Assembly (NCBI GenBank): GCA_947599825.1
Contig: CANQFS010000005.1
Coordinates: forward strand, 1-55,554
Origin: an uncultured Clostridia bacterium
GTDB taxonomy: Bacteria; Bacillota; Clostridia; TANB77; CAG-508
DNA length: 55,554 nucleotides
Direction: 5' to 3'
Shown: positions 36,193 through 45,021 of the stretch, piece by piece
Layout of the letters: every line of letters starts with the position of its first letter
Position numbering within the stretch: position 1 is the stretch's first letter
The notes under the pieces: model-generated
Database searches by the model: none
Told to the model about the DNA's origin: nothing
The model's input: only the letters and a program-made list of their open reading frames with translations
Translations under genes and position numbers: made by a program

Positions 36193-37899
36193 TTATTTTG
36201 CTTCTCTTTCTTTTATATTTTTTCGTAATGCTATCAATTCATTTTTTCCTATATTGTAATCAAATAACTCATATACTTGTTTAATAGAATAGTTTTCTCT
36301 TAAAAATTCTTCTGCTAAACGTATATCTTCTTGCTGTTTTGCTCTTAATAATTCATTCTTTTGCAACATACTGCTTCTTATTTTTGCAATTGATTTTAAA
36401 GATGCAAAGTTTTCATTACTCATTTTTTCAAATACTTCTTTTACGCTCATTCCATCTATTATGAAGTCTTTAATTTTTTTAGTAGATATTTGTTTTTTAT
36501 ACGCTTCTCTTTTTTTTCTAATTTTAGTTCTATTACTTAATTTTTCCGTATAATCTTTGGTGCTTCTATTTTCTTGTTTAATGCTTGCTACCATTTTTAC
36601 AATGACTTCTCTTTCTTGTTCTGTTATATTGTTTATTCTAGAGTATTTTTGAATCGCTTTAAGTGCTTTTGCTTTTCCAAATACTGCTTCTTGAATCTTA
36701 ATAATAAGGAAGACTGCTTTATTTCTATCCAAACATTTCTCTAAATTTGCTACAATTCCCTCTACTTCTTCTTTTTGAATTGTTCCTTCATTTAATCTTG
36801 TTGTAATTTCTGTCATATATTGTCTTTGCTTATTTTTGGTTTCTTTTTCTTGCTCTTTTGCCTTAATTTGATTTTCTTCCATTTGCTCTTTGATTTTTAT
36901 GCGATTTAAGAAGTCTTCTCTTTTTTCTTGTAATTGATTTTTCTCTTTTTGTTGTAAAGATTCTGTATTTTCCAAGCAAATATCTAATTCTTCGATTCCT
37001 CTTTCTTCATTTTCTGTAATTAAATAATATAATTCTGATATAAAAATAGCACTTTCAACTTGATTTGGATAACGATATAATTCTTGTTTTACACTTTCTA
37101 TATTTTGGCTATTTAATTTACCTTCATAAAACATAGTTTGTAGTTGTTGCATATAAACTTCTTTATTTTCTTTTGTATAACGTTCTTCTTGATTTGCAAA
37201 TTCTTCTTGTTTTTCCTCAATTGTTACATTTTCTTGTTTGATTTCCTCTAAAACTTGATTTTCTGATTTTTCTAGTTGTTTTACTCTTTGTTCTATTTCT
37301 ACTTGTTTTTGTTTTTCCTTTTCTTCTATTTCTTTTTGTCTTTTTCTTTCTTGTTCTTCTAGTTGTGCCTGTTTTCTTCTTTCTTCAATAACACTTTTTT
37401 GAGTATTTCCTTGCATATTTTGTGGTTCAATTTTTAATAATTGTGCATTATATTCCATTGCCTTTTCATAATTTTGCGCAATCATTTCTAATTTTGCCAT
37501 ATTGTATAAAGCAAAAATGTTTTTAGGATTATTATTTAATATTTTATTCCCATACACTCTGCCTAAATCATATTGTTTTTGCAATGAAAAACACCTTACT
37601 AATTCATTTAATGCGATTTCATTATTTTCCTCTATTTTTAGTATTTCAAATGCAATTTGTTGTGTTTCTTGAATTAATGTTTCTCTATTTTTTGCTGTCA
37701 TTTCTGACTTCTTTAATTGTTGCATCTTTTTAAACAACTTAGCTAATTTTTTTCCTCTTTGCATTTCTTCATCTTCTTGTATCCAGCTTGATATCATTTC
37801 TTTTGTAAGAGGAACTCCGCATAGTTTATTAATTTCTTCTTCTGTTTTTTCTTGTTTATATAAATTAATAGCTAATTCTCTTATTTGTTTAAAATTCAT
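36193..37899 (-). CDS. TPR and coiled-coil protein, unknown
   Basis: 568 residues. The region near 90-170 has TPR-like repeats (ALNELVRCFSLQKQYDLGRV, ALYNMAKLEMIAQNYEKAME). It is followed by a long charged coiled coil (about 170-370) and a helical C-terminus with repeated short helix-turn segments (IKDFIIDGMSVKEVFEKM; LRENYSIKQVYELF). No export signal. It lies 28 bases after the O-methyltransferase gene, probably in the same operon. Confidence 0.65.
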   Translation of the reverse strand: MNFKQIRELAINLYKQEKTEEEINKLCGVPLTKEMISSWIQEDEEMQRGKKLAKLFKKMQQLKKSEMTAKNRETLIQETQQIAFEILKIEENNEIALNELVRCFSLQKQYDLGRVYGNKILNNNPKNIFALYNMAKLEMIAQNYEKAMEYNAQLLKIEPQNMQGNTQKSVIEERRKQAQLEEQERKRQKEIEEKEKQKQVEIEQRVKQLEKSENQVLEEIKQENVTIEEKQEEFANQEERYTKENKEVYMQQLQTMFYEGKLNSQNIESVKQELYRYPNQVESAIFISELYYLITENEERGIEELDICLENTESLQQKEKNQLQEKREDFLNRIKIKEQMEENQIKAKEQEKETKNKQRQYMTEITTRLNEGTIQKEEVEGIVANLEKCLDRNKAVFLIIKIQEAVFGKAKALKAIQKYSRINNITEQEREVIVKMVASIKQENRSTKDYTEKLSNRTKIRKKREAYKKQISTKKIKDFIIDGMSVKEVFEKMSNENFASLKSIAKIRSSMLQKNELLRAKQQEDIRLAEEFLRENYSIKQVYELFDYNIGKNELIALRKNIKEREAK

Positions 37900-37927
37900 T
37901 TTTTTCTCCTTTTATATTTTATAAAAA

Positions 37928-38518
37928 CTATAATATAAATTTGGAAATTGCAAGGCCATCTCCTACTTCTAAAATTTCTGTTTCTAAGTTAGGATTGTTT
38001 GTTACTTCTGCTATATATTCTCGCAAGTTTCTTACGGCTGTACGTTGTTTGTGTTTGTTATAATCACTCATAACATATCCTTTATATAAAATGTTATCTG
38101 CTAAGATTACACCATTTTTATTTAACATTCTTAGTGCTTGTTGCAAGAAAAAAGGGTATTTTCCTTTTGCTGCATCTATAAATATCATATCATATTTTTC
38201 ATTTAGTGTAGGCAAAATTTCTACTGCATCTCCTTCTAAGATGTTTATTTTGTCTGATACTCCTACTTTTTCTATATTTTCTTTTGCTTCTTTTACTCTT
38301 TCTTCATCACGTTCAATAGTGTCTATTTTTCCGCCTTCTTCTAAATATTTTGAAAAGCACATAGCAGAATAGCCTACTGCTGTTCCAATTTCTAGTATTT
38401 TTTTAGGTTTTAATTCTTTTAATATATTATCTACTACTTCTAAGGTGTCGTCCATTATGATAGGTATATATTCTTTTAAGGCTTTTTCTTTTATTTTTTG
38501 TAATTCTTCTTTATTCAC
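37928..38518 (-). CDS. trmR: SAM-dependent O-methyltransferase, TrmR-type
   Basis: 196 residues of the class I family-3 O-methyltransferases. Motifs: ILEIGTAVGYSAMCFS (SAM loop), DTIERDEER, and YDMIFIDAAKGKYPFF with the metal-binding Asp, then VILADNILYKG. In B. subtilis the homologue YrrM (TrmR) converts 5-hydroxyuridine to 5-methoxyuridine in tRNA. The U32 gene nearby fits this. The start is GTG with AAAGGAG upstream. Confidence 0.82.
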   Translation of the reverse strand: MNKEELQKIKEKALKEYIPIIMDDTLEVVDNILKELKPKKILEIGTAVGYSAMCFSKYLEEGGKIDTIERDEERVKEAKENIEKVGVSDKINILEGDAVEILPTLNEKYDMIFIDAAKGKYPFFLQQALRMLNKNGVILADNILYKGYVMSDYNKHKQRTAVRNLREYIAEVTNNPNLETEILEVGDGLAISKFIL

Positions 38519-38587
38519 TGTCTTTCTTCTCCTTTTGTTTAAGCAGGAAAAACCACTTGCTTTTTCACAAATGGTTTTTGTTTTCTT

Positions 38588-40396
38588 TTATCTTCTTGCT
38601 TCTCTTTCTCTTGTTTTTGTGTCTAATATTTTCTTTCTTAAACGAATATTTTTTGGTGTTACTTCTACTAGTTCGTCTTCTGCAATAAATTCAATTGCTT
38701 TTTCCAAAGACATTTGAAGTGGTGGCACTAAACGAAGTGCATCATCTGAACCTGATGCTCTAGTATTGGTTAAGTGTTTTTCTTTACATACATTAATTGC
38801 AATGTCTTCATTTCTTGAGTTAATGCCTACTATCATTCCTTCATATACATCTACACCTGCTCCAATTAAAAGTTCTCCTCTTTCTTGTGCATTGTATAAG
38901 CCATAAGTAACAGAAGTTCCTTGTTCAAATGCAACTAGCACTCCTCTTGTTCTTGCTTGAATTTCTCCTTTATATGGTTCATAGCAATCGAAAATAGAGT
39001 TCATTGTGCCTTCCCCTTTGGTATCTGTTAAGAATTCTGTTCTATAACCAATAATTCCACGTGCTGGTATTTTAAATTCTACTTTTGTATGGCCTAATTC
39101 TGCAGGTTCCATGTTTAGCATTTCGCCTTTACGTCTTCCTAATTTTTCAATAACTGTTCCAATTGAATCATCTGGTACATTTACTACTAATCTTTCCATT
39201 GGTTCACATTTTACGCCATCTATTTCTTTAAAAATAACTTTTGGACGAGAAACTATTAATTCAAAGCCTTCTCTTCTCATAGTTTCTATTAAAACTGATA
39301 AATGTAATTCCCCTCTTCCGCATACTTCGAAACTATCTGCAGAATCTGTTTCTTTTACACGAAGACTTACATTTCTTTCTAGTTCTTTAAATAATCTATC
39401 ACGAATATGACGTGAAGTTATGAACTGACCTTCTTTTCCTGCAAATGGTCCATTGTTTACGCTAAATGTCATAGATACTGTTGGTTCATCAATATCTACA
39501 AATGGTATTTTTTCAGGGTTGTTTAAATCGCAGATTGTATCTCCAATGTTGATGTCTGCAATTCCAGATAAAGCAACAATATCTCCTGCTACTGCTTCTT
39601 CTACTTCTACTTTCTTTAAGCCTTGGTATACAAATAGTTTTGCTACTTTTCCTTGTGCATTTTTATCTTGCTTACAAATTGCAATTGGCATACCTACTTT
39701 AATGCTTCCTCTTTCAATTCTTCCTACAGCAATTCTTCCTAAATAATCGTCATAGTCAATGTTAGATACTAGCATTTGCGCTGGTCCTTCTATTTCACAA
39801 TTTGGTGCATCAATGTATTTAATAATTGTGTCGAAAATGCAATTTACATTATCACTTTCTTCATCTAGGCTCATTTTTGCAATTCCATTTTTTGCAGAAG
39901 CGTAAACTACTGGGAAGTCTAATTGATCATCGTTTGCATTAAGTTCGATAAATAATTCTAATACTTGATCTACTACTTTTGCTGGATTTGAACCTGGTCT
40001 ATCTATTTTATTTATAACTACAATTGGCTTTAAGTTTAGGGCTAATGATTTTTTTAGTACCTCTCTTGTTTGAGGCATTGGACCTTCAAATGCATCAACT
40101 AATAGAAGAACGCCATCTACTGTTTTTAGTACACGTTCTACTTCTCCACCAAAGTCAGCATGGCCTGGTGTATCTACAATATTGATTTTTATATCATTAT
40201 ACATAACAGAAGTGTTTTTAGAAAGAATTGTAATTCCTCTTTCTTTTTCCAAATCGTTAGAATCCATAACTCTTTCTGCTACTTGTTCATTATCTCTAAA
40301 TACGTGACTTTGTTTTAATAAGCAATCTACTAGAGTTGTTTTTCCATGGTCTACGTGTGCAATAATTGCTATATTTCTTATTTTTTCGTTTTTCAT
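38588..40396 (-). CDS. typA: Translational GTPase TypA/BipA
   Basis: 602-residue ribosome-binding GTPase involved in 50S assembly and stress adaptation. G motifs: [12 protein letters not shown] (G1), [12 protein letters not shown] (G3), NKIDRPGS (G4). EF-G-like domains III and V and the BipA-specific C-terminus follow ([14 protein letters not shown]). The ATG at 40396 is chosen by GGGGGA upstream; an ATG five codons earlier overlaps that site. Confidence 0.97.
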   Translation of the reverse strand: MKNEKIRNIAIIAHVDHGKTTLVDCLLKQSHVFRDNEQVAERVMDSNDLEKERGITILSKNTSVMYNDIKINIVDTPGHADFGGEVERVLKTVDGVLLLVDAFEGPMPQTREVLKKSLALNLKPIVVINKIDRPGSNPAKVVDQVLELFIELNANDDQLDFPVVYASAKNGIAKMSLDEESDNVNCIFDTIIKYIDAPNCEIEGPAQMLVSNIDYDDYLGRIAVGRIERGSIKVGMPIAICKQDKNAQGKVAKLFVYQGLKKVEVEEAVAGDIVALSGIADINIGDTICDLNNPEKIPFVDIDEPTVSMTFSVNNGPFAGKEGQFITSRHIRDRLFKELERNVSLRVKETDSADSFEVCGRGELHLSVLIETMRREGFELIVSRPKVIFKEIDGVKCEPMERLVVNVPDDSIGTVIEKLGRRKGEMLNMEPAELGHTKVEFKIPARGIIGYRTEFLTDTKGEGTMNSIFDCYEPYKGEIQARTRGVLVAFEQGTSVTYGLYNAQERGELLIGAGVDVYEGMIVGINSRNEDIAINVCKEKHLTNTRASGSDDALRLVPPLQMSLEKAIEFIAEDELVEVTPKNIRLRKKILDTKTREREARR

Positions 40397-40485
40397 TTTA
40401 TTTTCCCCCATTTATTTCATTTTTTATCAATACTTTATGCTATTCTTCTTGTTTGTTTCAATATGTCGTTTTATTTCTTACTTTC

Positions 40486-40524
40486 AGTATAAAAGAAGTT
40501 ACATTTGGTAACCTCTTTTATACT
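40486..40524 (-). terminator. Hairpin after the S1 gene
   Basis: Seventeen-base arms (AGTATAAAAGA plus GTTAC) with one mismatch lie between the S1 stop and the typA start region. Confidence 0.7.
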
Positions 40525-40564
40525 AAAATACATATTCATGTTTCTCTTACATAAACCTTTAGTA

Positions 40565-41815
40565 TTATTTTTGTATTTCTTCTTTACTTTCTTCCTTTAT
40601 TTCATTTTCTATTTTGCTTTCTGTTTCGCTTTCTAGTTGCTCTGTTTCTTTTATTTCGTTTTCTATTTCATTTTTTTGTTCTTGCTTTATTTGACTTTCT
40701 ATTTTGTTTTGTTCTTCTTGCTTTTCTTCCCTATATTCGTTTGATGTTCCTTCTAATTCTTTAATAGAAAGTTCTATTTTCTTTGCTTCTATGTTCATAT
40801 CTATAATTTTAGCATTAACTTTTTCATTTAATGTTAATACTTCTTCTGGTTTTGTAATTTTCTTTTCTGCAATTTGTGAAATATGAACTAGCCCTTCAAT
40901 TCCTTGTTCTAATTCTACAAATACACCAAATGGCATCATTTTTACTACTTTAACTGTAACAATATCGCCAACGTGATATTTGTTTTCTACTGTTTCCCAT
41001 GGATTTGGACCTTTACCTTCATAGCTTAGTTTTATACGTTTATTTTCTTTGTCTAATTCTAGTATAGTTACTTTTATACTTTGACCTTGCTTTAATACAT
41101 CACTTGGTTTAACATTTCTATCCCATGAAATTTCAGATATATGAAGTAAGCCTTGCACAGCTCCTAAATCTACAAAAGCACCATAAGCACTTAAACTTGC
41201 TACTGTTCCTTCATATTCTTTTCCTACTTCTACTGAATTCCAAAATTCTTCTTGTTTTTGTTTTCTTTCTTCATCTAATACACTACGAATAGAACCAATA
41301 ATGCGATTTGATTTTTCATCATATTCTGTAATACGATATCTTACTTTTTGGCCTTTTAAAGAGCTTCCATCTTCTCCTCTAGGAATGCCAGATAAGGACA
41401 TTGGAATAAATACTCTCATATTATTTATTGTAGTAACTAAGCCTTTTTCATTTACTTGCGTTACTACAGATTCTATAATTTCACTATTATTTACTTTTTG
41501 TTCTAATTCTTTTTTGGTTTCTTGTGCCTTATAACGTTTATAAGATAACAACACATTCCCTAAGCCATCGTTTTGTTTTAATACAATAGCTGTAATGCTA
41601 TCTCCTACTTTAAATTCTTCTTTTGGATTTACATTTTCATCATCACTATATTCTTTTTTAGGAATAATTCCATCTGCTTTATAGTGTAAATCTACAAAGA
41701 TTTCTCCTTGTGAAGTTATGCTAATAATAGTTCCTGTTACTATTTTTTCTAATTTTGTTTCTTTTAAAGATGCTTTATATAATTCTTCAAAAGATTGTTC
41801 TTTTTCGTTTTCCAT
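40565..41815 (-). CDS. rpsA: S1-domain RNA-binding protein (ribosomal S1-like)
   Basis: 416 residues with four S1 repeats. The two C-terminal ones are canonical (GTVASLSAYGAFVDLGAVQG, VKMMPFGVFVELEQGIEG); the first two are more divergent. They are followed by a Glu/Lys/Gln-rich acidic tail with repeats. The ATG at 41815 follows AGGAGAAAAT; upstream in-frame codons lack a site. The cmk-plsC-S1 order is common in Clostridia, where ispH often lies between or is fused, but it is absent here. Confidence 0.88.
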   Translation of the reverse strand: MENEKEQSFEELYKASLKETKLEKIVTGTIISITSQGEIFVDLHYKADGIIPKKEYSDDENVNPKEEFKVGDSITAIVLKQNDGLGNVLLSYKRYKAQETKKELEQKVNNSEIIESVVTQVNEKGLVTTINNMRVFIPMSLSGIPRGEDGSSLKGQKVRYRITEYDEKSNRIIGSIRSVLDEERKQKQEEFWNSVEVGKEYEGTVASLSAYGAFVDLGAVQGLLHISEISWDRNVKPSDVLKQGQSIKVTILELDKENKRIKLSYEGKGPNPWETVENKYHVGDIVTVKVVKMMPFGVFVELEQGIEGLVHISQIAEKKITKPEEVLTLNEKVNAKIIDMNIEAKKIELSIKELEGTSNEYREEKQEEQNKIESQIKQEQKNEIENEIKETEQLESETESKIENEIKEESKEEIQK

Positions 41816-42006
41816 ATTTTCTCCTGTTTTTTGTAAATTTGCTATAAACAATAGTGTTTTAGCATTTGTTCTTTTTGGAACTATTTTATTATATAGCAAT
41901 CTTTTTTTGTTGTCAACATAATTTTACCATATTTTTACTATTTTTTTCTAAAAAATACATACCTAAGATTTTTGATAAATATAAATTCTAATAAAATATT
42001 AAAAAC

Positions 42007-42043
42007 AAAAGATGACGTCCTACATAGTTGAACGCCATCTTTC
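42007..42043 (-). terminator. Terminator after plsC
   Basis: AAAAGATGACGT pairs with ACGCCATCTTTC (one mismatch) around a 13-base loop. Confidence 0.7.
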
Positions 42044-42052
42044 TATTCAATT

Positions 42053-42649
42053 TTATTTTGTAAGCTCTATAATATGGTCCATAATGTCTTGAGTTACTGC
42101 TTCTAATGCTTCTTTTTCATCTACATCTTTGTATTTGCTATAGTCTAATGGTTTGCCATAGCGAATAGTTACTTTTGAAAAAGCTCCTTTTTTTCCTGAA
42201 ATTCCAACTGGTACTACTTTTGCTCCTGTTCTTATTGCAAAAAATGCTGCTCCATCTTTTACTTTTTCCCCCTTAGCAAGTCCATTTCTAGTTCCTTCTG
42301 GGTATAATGAAATACTCTCCCCTTTTTTCAAATATTTCAAAGAAGCTTTAATGGCATTCAAATCTTTTGAATCTTTTTTAACAGGAATAACCTCAAATAC
42401 CCAGCCTAAAAAAGCAAGAAATGGATTTCTATATAAGCTTTCTTTTGCTAAAAAGTGGGTTTCTCTTTTGCAAGTTACCTTCATTAAAGGTGGGTCTAAA
42501 AAGCTTCTATGGTTTCCACAAAAGATAACCGCTCCTTCCATTGGTATATTCTCTGTTCCCTCTATTTTTACTCTATGAACTATTTTGCAATAAAGAAAAA
42601 GAGCTCCTTCTACTATTTTCTTTATGATTTTCTTTACAATTTGTTTCAT
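42053..42649 (-). CDS. plsC: 1-acyl-sn-glycerol-3-phosphate acyltransferase
   Basis: About 198 residues. Acylates lysophosphatidic acid to phosphatidic acid at the membrane. The NHRSFLDPP motif (HX4D) and YPEGTRNG are both present, and an N-terminal amphipathic/hydrophobic segment anchors it. The start is uncertain: I prefer ATG 42649 (MKQIVKKIIKK) with AAGGGA about 12 bases before; ATGs at 42661 and 42685 are possible. Confidence 0.9.
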   Translation of the reverse strand: MKQIVKKIIKKIVEGALFLYCKIVHRVKIEGTENIPMEGAVIFCGNHRSFLDPPLMKVTCKRETHFLAKESLYRNPFLAFLGWVFEVIPVKKDSKDLNAIKASLKYLKKGESISLYPEGTRNGLAKGEKVKDGAAFFAIRTGAKVVPVGISGKKGAFSKVTIRYGKPLDYSKYKDVDEKEALEAVTQDIMDHIIELTK

Positions 42650-42753
42650 TTTAACAATCATTCCCTTCTTAAGGTGTAAGTTCATTTCAATTTTTTCGCA
42701 TTATGAATTTTTTTATATGTTTTTTTATAATAGGTTAAAAAATTCAATAATGT

Positions 42754-43443
42754 CTATTTTGCAAAACTATATCCTTTTCTTCTTTTTTCTTCAATAATTT
42801 GTTTTACCTTTTCTTTTTCTTCTTCTACACTTAAAGAGGTAGTATCTACGTAAATAGCGTCTTCTGCTATTTTTAAAGCCCCTATTTCTTTTTCTTTATC
42901 ATTTTTGTCACGAATTTGAATATTTTTTAGCACTTCATCATAAGACATGTCAATTCCTTTTTCTTGCATTTCTTTGTATCTTCTTTTGGCTCTTTCTTTT
43001 TCATCTGCATCTAAATAAATTTTTACATCTGCATTTGGAAAAACATAGGTAGTAATATCTCTACCTTCCATAATAACATCTTTTCCCTTTGCTAAATTTC
43101 TTTGCACATCAACCATGGCAAAACGCACTTCTTTTATTGAAGACACTTGTGACACAATTTGTGTTACTTCTTTACTTCTAATTTCTTTGGTAACATCTTC
43201 TCCATTTAAGAAAATTGTTTGCTCTCCATCTTCTATTTTCATATCTATATGAATGTTTGGCAAAGATGCAATAATCTTTTCTTTTTCTTCTAACTTTATA
43301 TTATTTTTAAGCATATATAAAGCAACACAGCGATAAGTTGCTCCTGTATCAATATTTACTAATCCCATTTCTTTTGATAAAAGTTTGGTAACTGTTCCTT
43401 TTCCTGTACCTGCTGGTCCATCAATTGCTACAATAAATGACAT
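42754..43443 (-). CDS. cmk: Cytidylate kinase
   Basis: 229 residues; phosphorylates CMP/dCMP. P-loop AIDGPAGTGKGTVTK at the N-terminus, NIDTGATYR, and EGRDITTYVFPNADVKIYL with the lid region RAKRRYKEM. AAAGGAG precedes the ATG. Upstream of plsC and S1 on the same strand. Confidence 0.96.
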   Translation of the reverse strand: MSFIVAIDGPAGTGKGTVTKLLSKEMGLVNIDTGATYRCVALYMLKNNIKLEEKEKIIASLPNIHIDMKIEDGEQTIFLNGEDVTKEIRSKEVTQIVSQVSSIKEVRFAMVDVQRNLAKGKDVIMEGRDITTYVFPNADVKIYLDADEKERAKRRYKEMQEKGIDMSYDEVLKNIQIRDKNDKEKEIGALKIAEDAIYVDTTSLSVEEEKEKVKQIIEEKRRKGYSFAK

Positions 43444-43482
43444 AATTTTTTCTCCTTTATATTATATTTTCCAAATGGCAAT

Positions 43483-44310
43483 TTAATTTGGCATACTAAT
43501 TGATTTTGCAATAACTGTTATTTTTTGTACGCTCATAGTTGTTAGTTTTTCTATTTCTTTAACACTTTTTTCTTTAAATGCTTTTAGTTCGTTAATTAAA
43601 TTGTGACCATACACAACGTTTACTTCCATATAAATTGAAGGGCCTTCTCCATAATTTTCTACTCTTGTACGAATTACTTTTGCAATTCCTTCTTCTCTTT
43701 TTGCTAAATATTCTACAATTTGACGAAAAACTGTATCAGATATTGTGAAGTTTCCTAAGTAGCTAAATGTTGGCCTTATTATTGATTTTTCTGAAATGTA
43801 TGGTTCATGTCCGCTTCCTTTTGATTTAAAGATTTGGAGTGGGTCTAATATGTAACCAGAAAAGTCCTTTTTTATTTCAAATGTAGGCACTGGTATAACA
43901 TGCTTTCCTTGCGTTACACGAATATTTCGTGCGGTTTGCATTTCATTTTCTGTTGCTACATCTTGAATATATATAGTTTTTTGAATTTTAGGAAGACCTA
44001 AGTTTTCTGCAATTTTTGCAACCATATCATCTGATGTTCCTAATATTAAAATAGATTCCGGTTTATATTTTTTTATTGCTTTTATCATTTCATCTCTTTG
44101 TTTTTTTTCAATAAAAATAGCATGTTTTACAGTTTCTATTTTTGTTGGTGCCTTTTTTGCAGATTCTCCTGCTATTACTTCATTTTCATTTACAAGTAGG
44201 CCATCATCTATAATATAAGATATGTTATTTTCGCCTGCTACCATTTGTGCGCGATAACTTTTTCCTGTGCCAGATGGTCCTACAAAAGCAAATACTTTAA
44301 TTTTATCCAC
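43483..44310 (-). CDS. P-loop NTPase fused to Asp23/Gls24-like domain
   Basis: 275 residues. P-loop GPSGTGKS at residues 11-18 heads a nucleotide-kinase-like domain. The C-terminal 80 residues (about 195-270: IVEYLAKREEGIAKVIRTRV and VKEIEKLTTMSVQKITV) resemble the Asp23/Gls24 envelope-stress family. AAAGGAG-like site before the ATG at 44310. It precedes cmk by about 40 bases, so it is probably co-transcribed. The substrate is unknown. Confidence 0.75.
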   Translation of the reverse strand: MDKIKVFAFVGPSGTGKSYRAQMVAGENNISYIIDDGLLVNENEVIAGESAKKAPTKIETVKHAIFIEKKQRDEMIKAIKKYKPESILILGTSDDMVAKIAENLGLPKIQKTIYIQDVATENEMQTARNIRVTQGKHVIPVPTFEIKKDFSGYILDPLQIFKSKGSGHEPYISEKSIIRPTFSYLGNFTISDTVFRQIVEYLAKREEGIAKVIRTRVENYGEGPSIYMEVNVVYGHNLINELKAFKEKSVKEIEKLTTMSVQKITVIAKSISMPN

Positions 44311-44435
44311 TTAACTTTCTCCTTTTTTCTTAAATCTTTATGCTAAATTTTTCTTATCTATGCCATTATATCATTGCAAAAAAAAATTGTCTATAATTTG
44401 ATTATTTTAAATTTTACATTTCAAAAAAAACGAAT

Positions 44436-44466
44436 GGAAAGATTTGGGACGCGTCCAAATCTTTCC
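44436..44466. repeat. Palindromic repeat with ACGCGT core, copy 2
   Basis: Exact reverse complement of the copy at 7890-7920, and in inverted orientation to the copy at 44981-45011. Confidence 0.85.
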
Positions 44467-44472
44467 ATTAGA

Positions 44473-44508
44473 AAAAGGCTCTTAAAGGAATTTCCTTCAA
44501 GAGCCTTA
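44473..44508 (-). terminator. Terminator after the 120-residue ORF
   Basis: AAGGCTCTT/AAGAGCCTT arms with an inner AAGGAA/TTCCTT pair and a T-run on the minus strand. Confidence 0.8.
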
Positions 44509-44514
44509 CGGTAG

Positions 44515-44877
44515 TTATTCTGCCACATTTAAATATTCCGCCGTTTTGGGAGAAATATAAAGATTTACATGTAGCTGTGTTGCGTTTACCCGGATAGTCC
44601 AAATTCTGTCTTCTTTTTCTTTTGTTTTATTGCAGAAGAGAATTACTTCTCTTTTGCTATTTGCTTTAGCCGCCTCTGCAATAGGAATGAAAAAGAAAAT
44701 TTGCATTTTGGATAAAATACTTTCTATCCAAGGTAAGGAAGCGTCATAAATGTAGAAGTTTCTCCAGTCTACATTTTCACAACCGATTTTTTTCATGCAC
44801 TCATCGATTGTTTTTTCTACTTCCTCCCGTGCTGTCAGATCCTTCATTGCTGTTACTACATCTTTGATTTGCTGCAT
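44515..44877 (-). CDS. Hypothetical protein containing two in-frame CGG codons
   Basis: 120 residues from ATG 44877 (AAAGGAG upstream). No family recognised; it begins MQQIKDVVTAMKDLTAREE and ends YISPKTAEYLNVAE. Its codon use is unlike its neighbours: it has CGG at 44829 (R in LTAREE) and 44592 (R in WTIRVN), plus GCC, CCG-rich and CGT codons. Read with the +1 rule, both CGGs would lead quickly to stops. It is flanked by two inverted copies of the ACGCGT palindrome. It is probably a recently acquired cassette, and its expression here is uncertain. Confidence 0.6.
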   Translation of the reverse strand: MQQIKDVVTAMKDLTAREEVEKTIDECMKKIGCENVDWRNFYIYDASLPWIESILSKMQIFFFIPIAEAAKANSKREVILFCNKTKEKEDRIWTIRVNATQLHVNLYISPKTAEYLNVAE

Positions 44878-44980
44878 ATTATTTTCTCCTTTTTGGTTAC
44901 ATTGCAATTGTCACAATGTATATTTTTTACAACTACTTATATTTATTATACTACTTATGTTGCCTTTTGTCAAAAAAGTG

Positions 44981-45011
44981 GAAAGAAATGGACGCGTCCC
45001 AAATCTTTCCA
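44981..45011. repeat. Palindromic repeat with ACGCGT core, copy 3
   Basis: Same orientation as copy 1, with three changed bases in one arm. It lies between the glycosyltransferase stop and the hypothetical ORF. Confidence 0.8.
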
Positions 45012-45021
45012 CTTTTTATTT

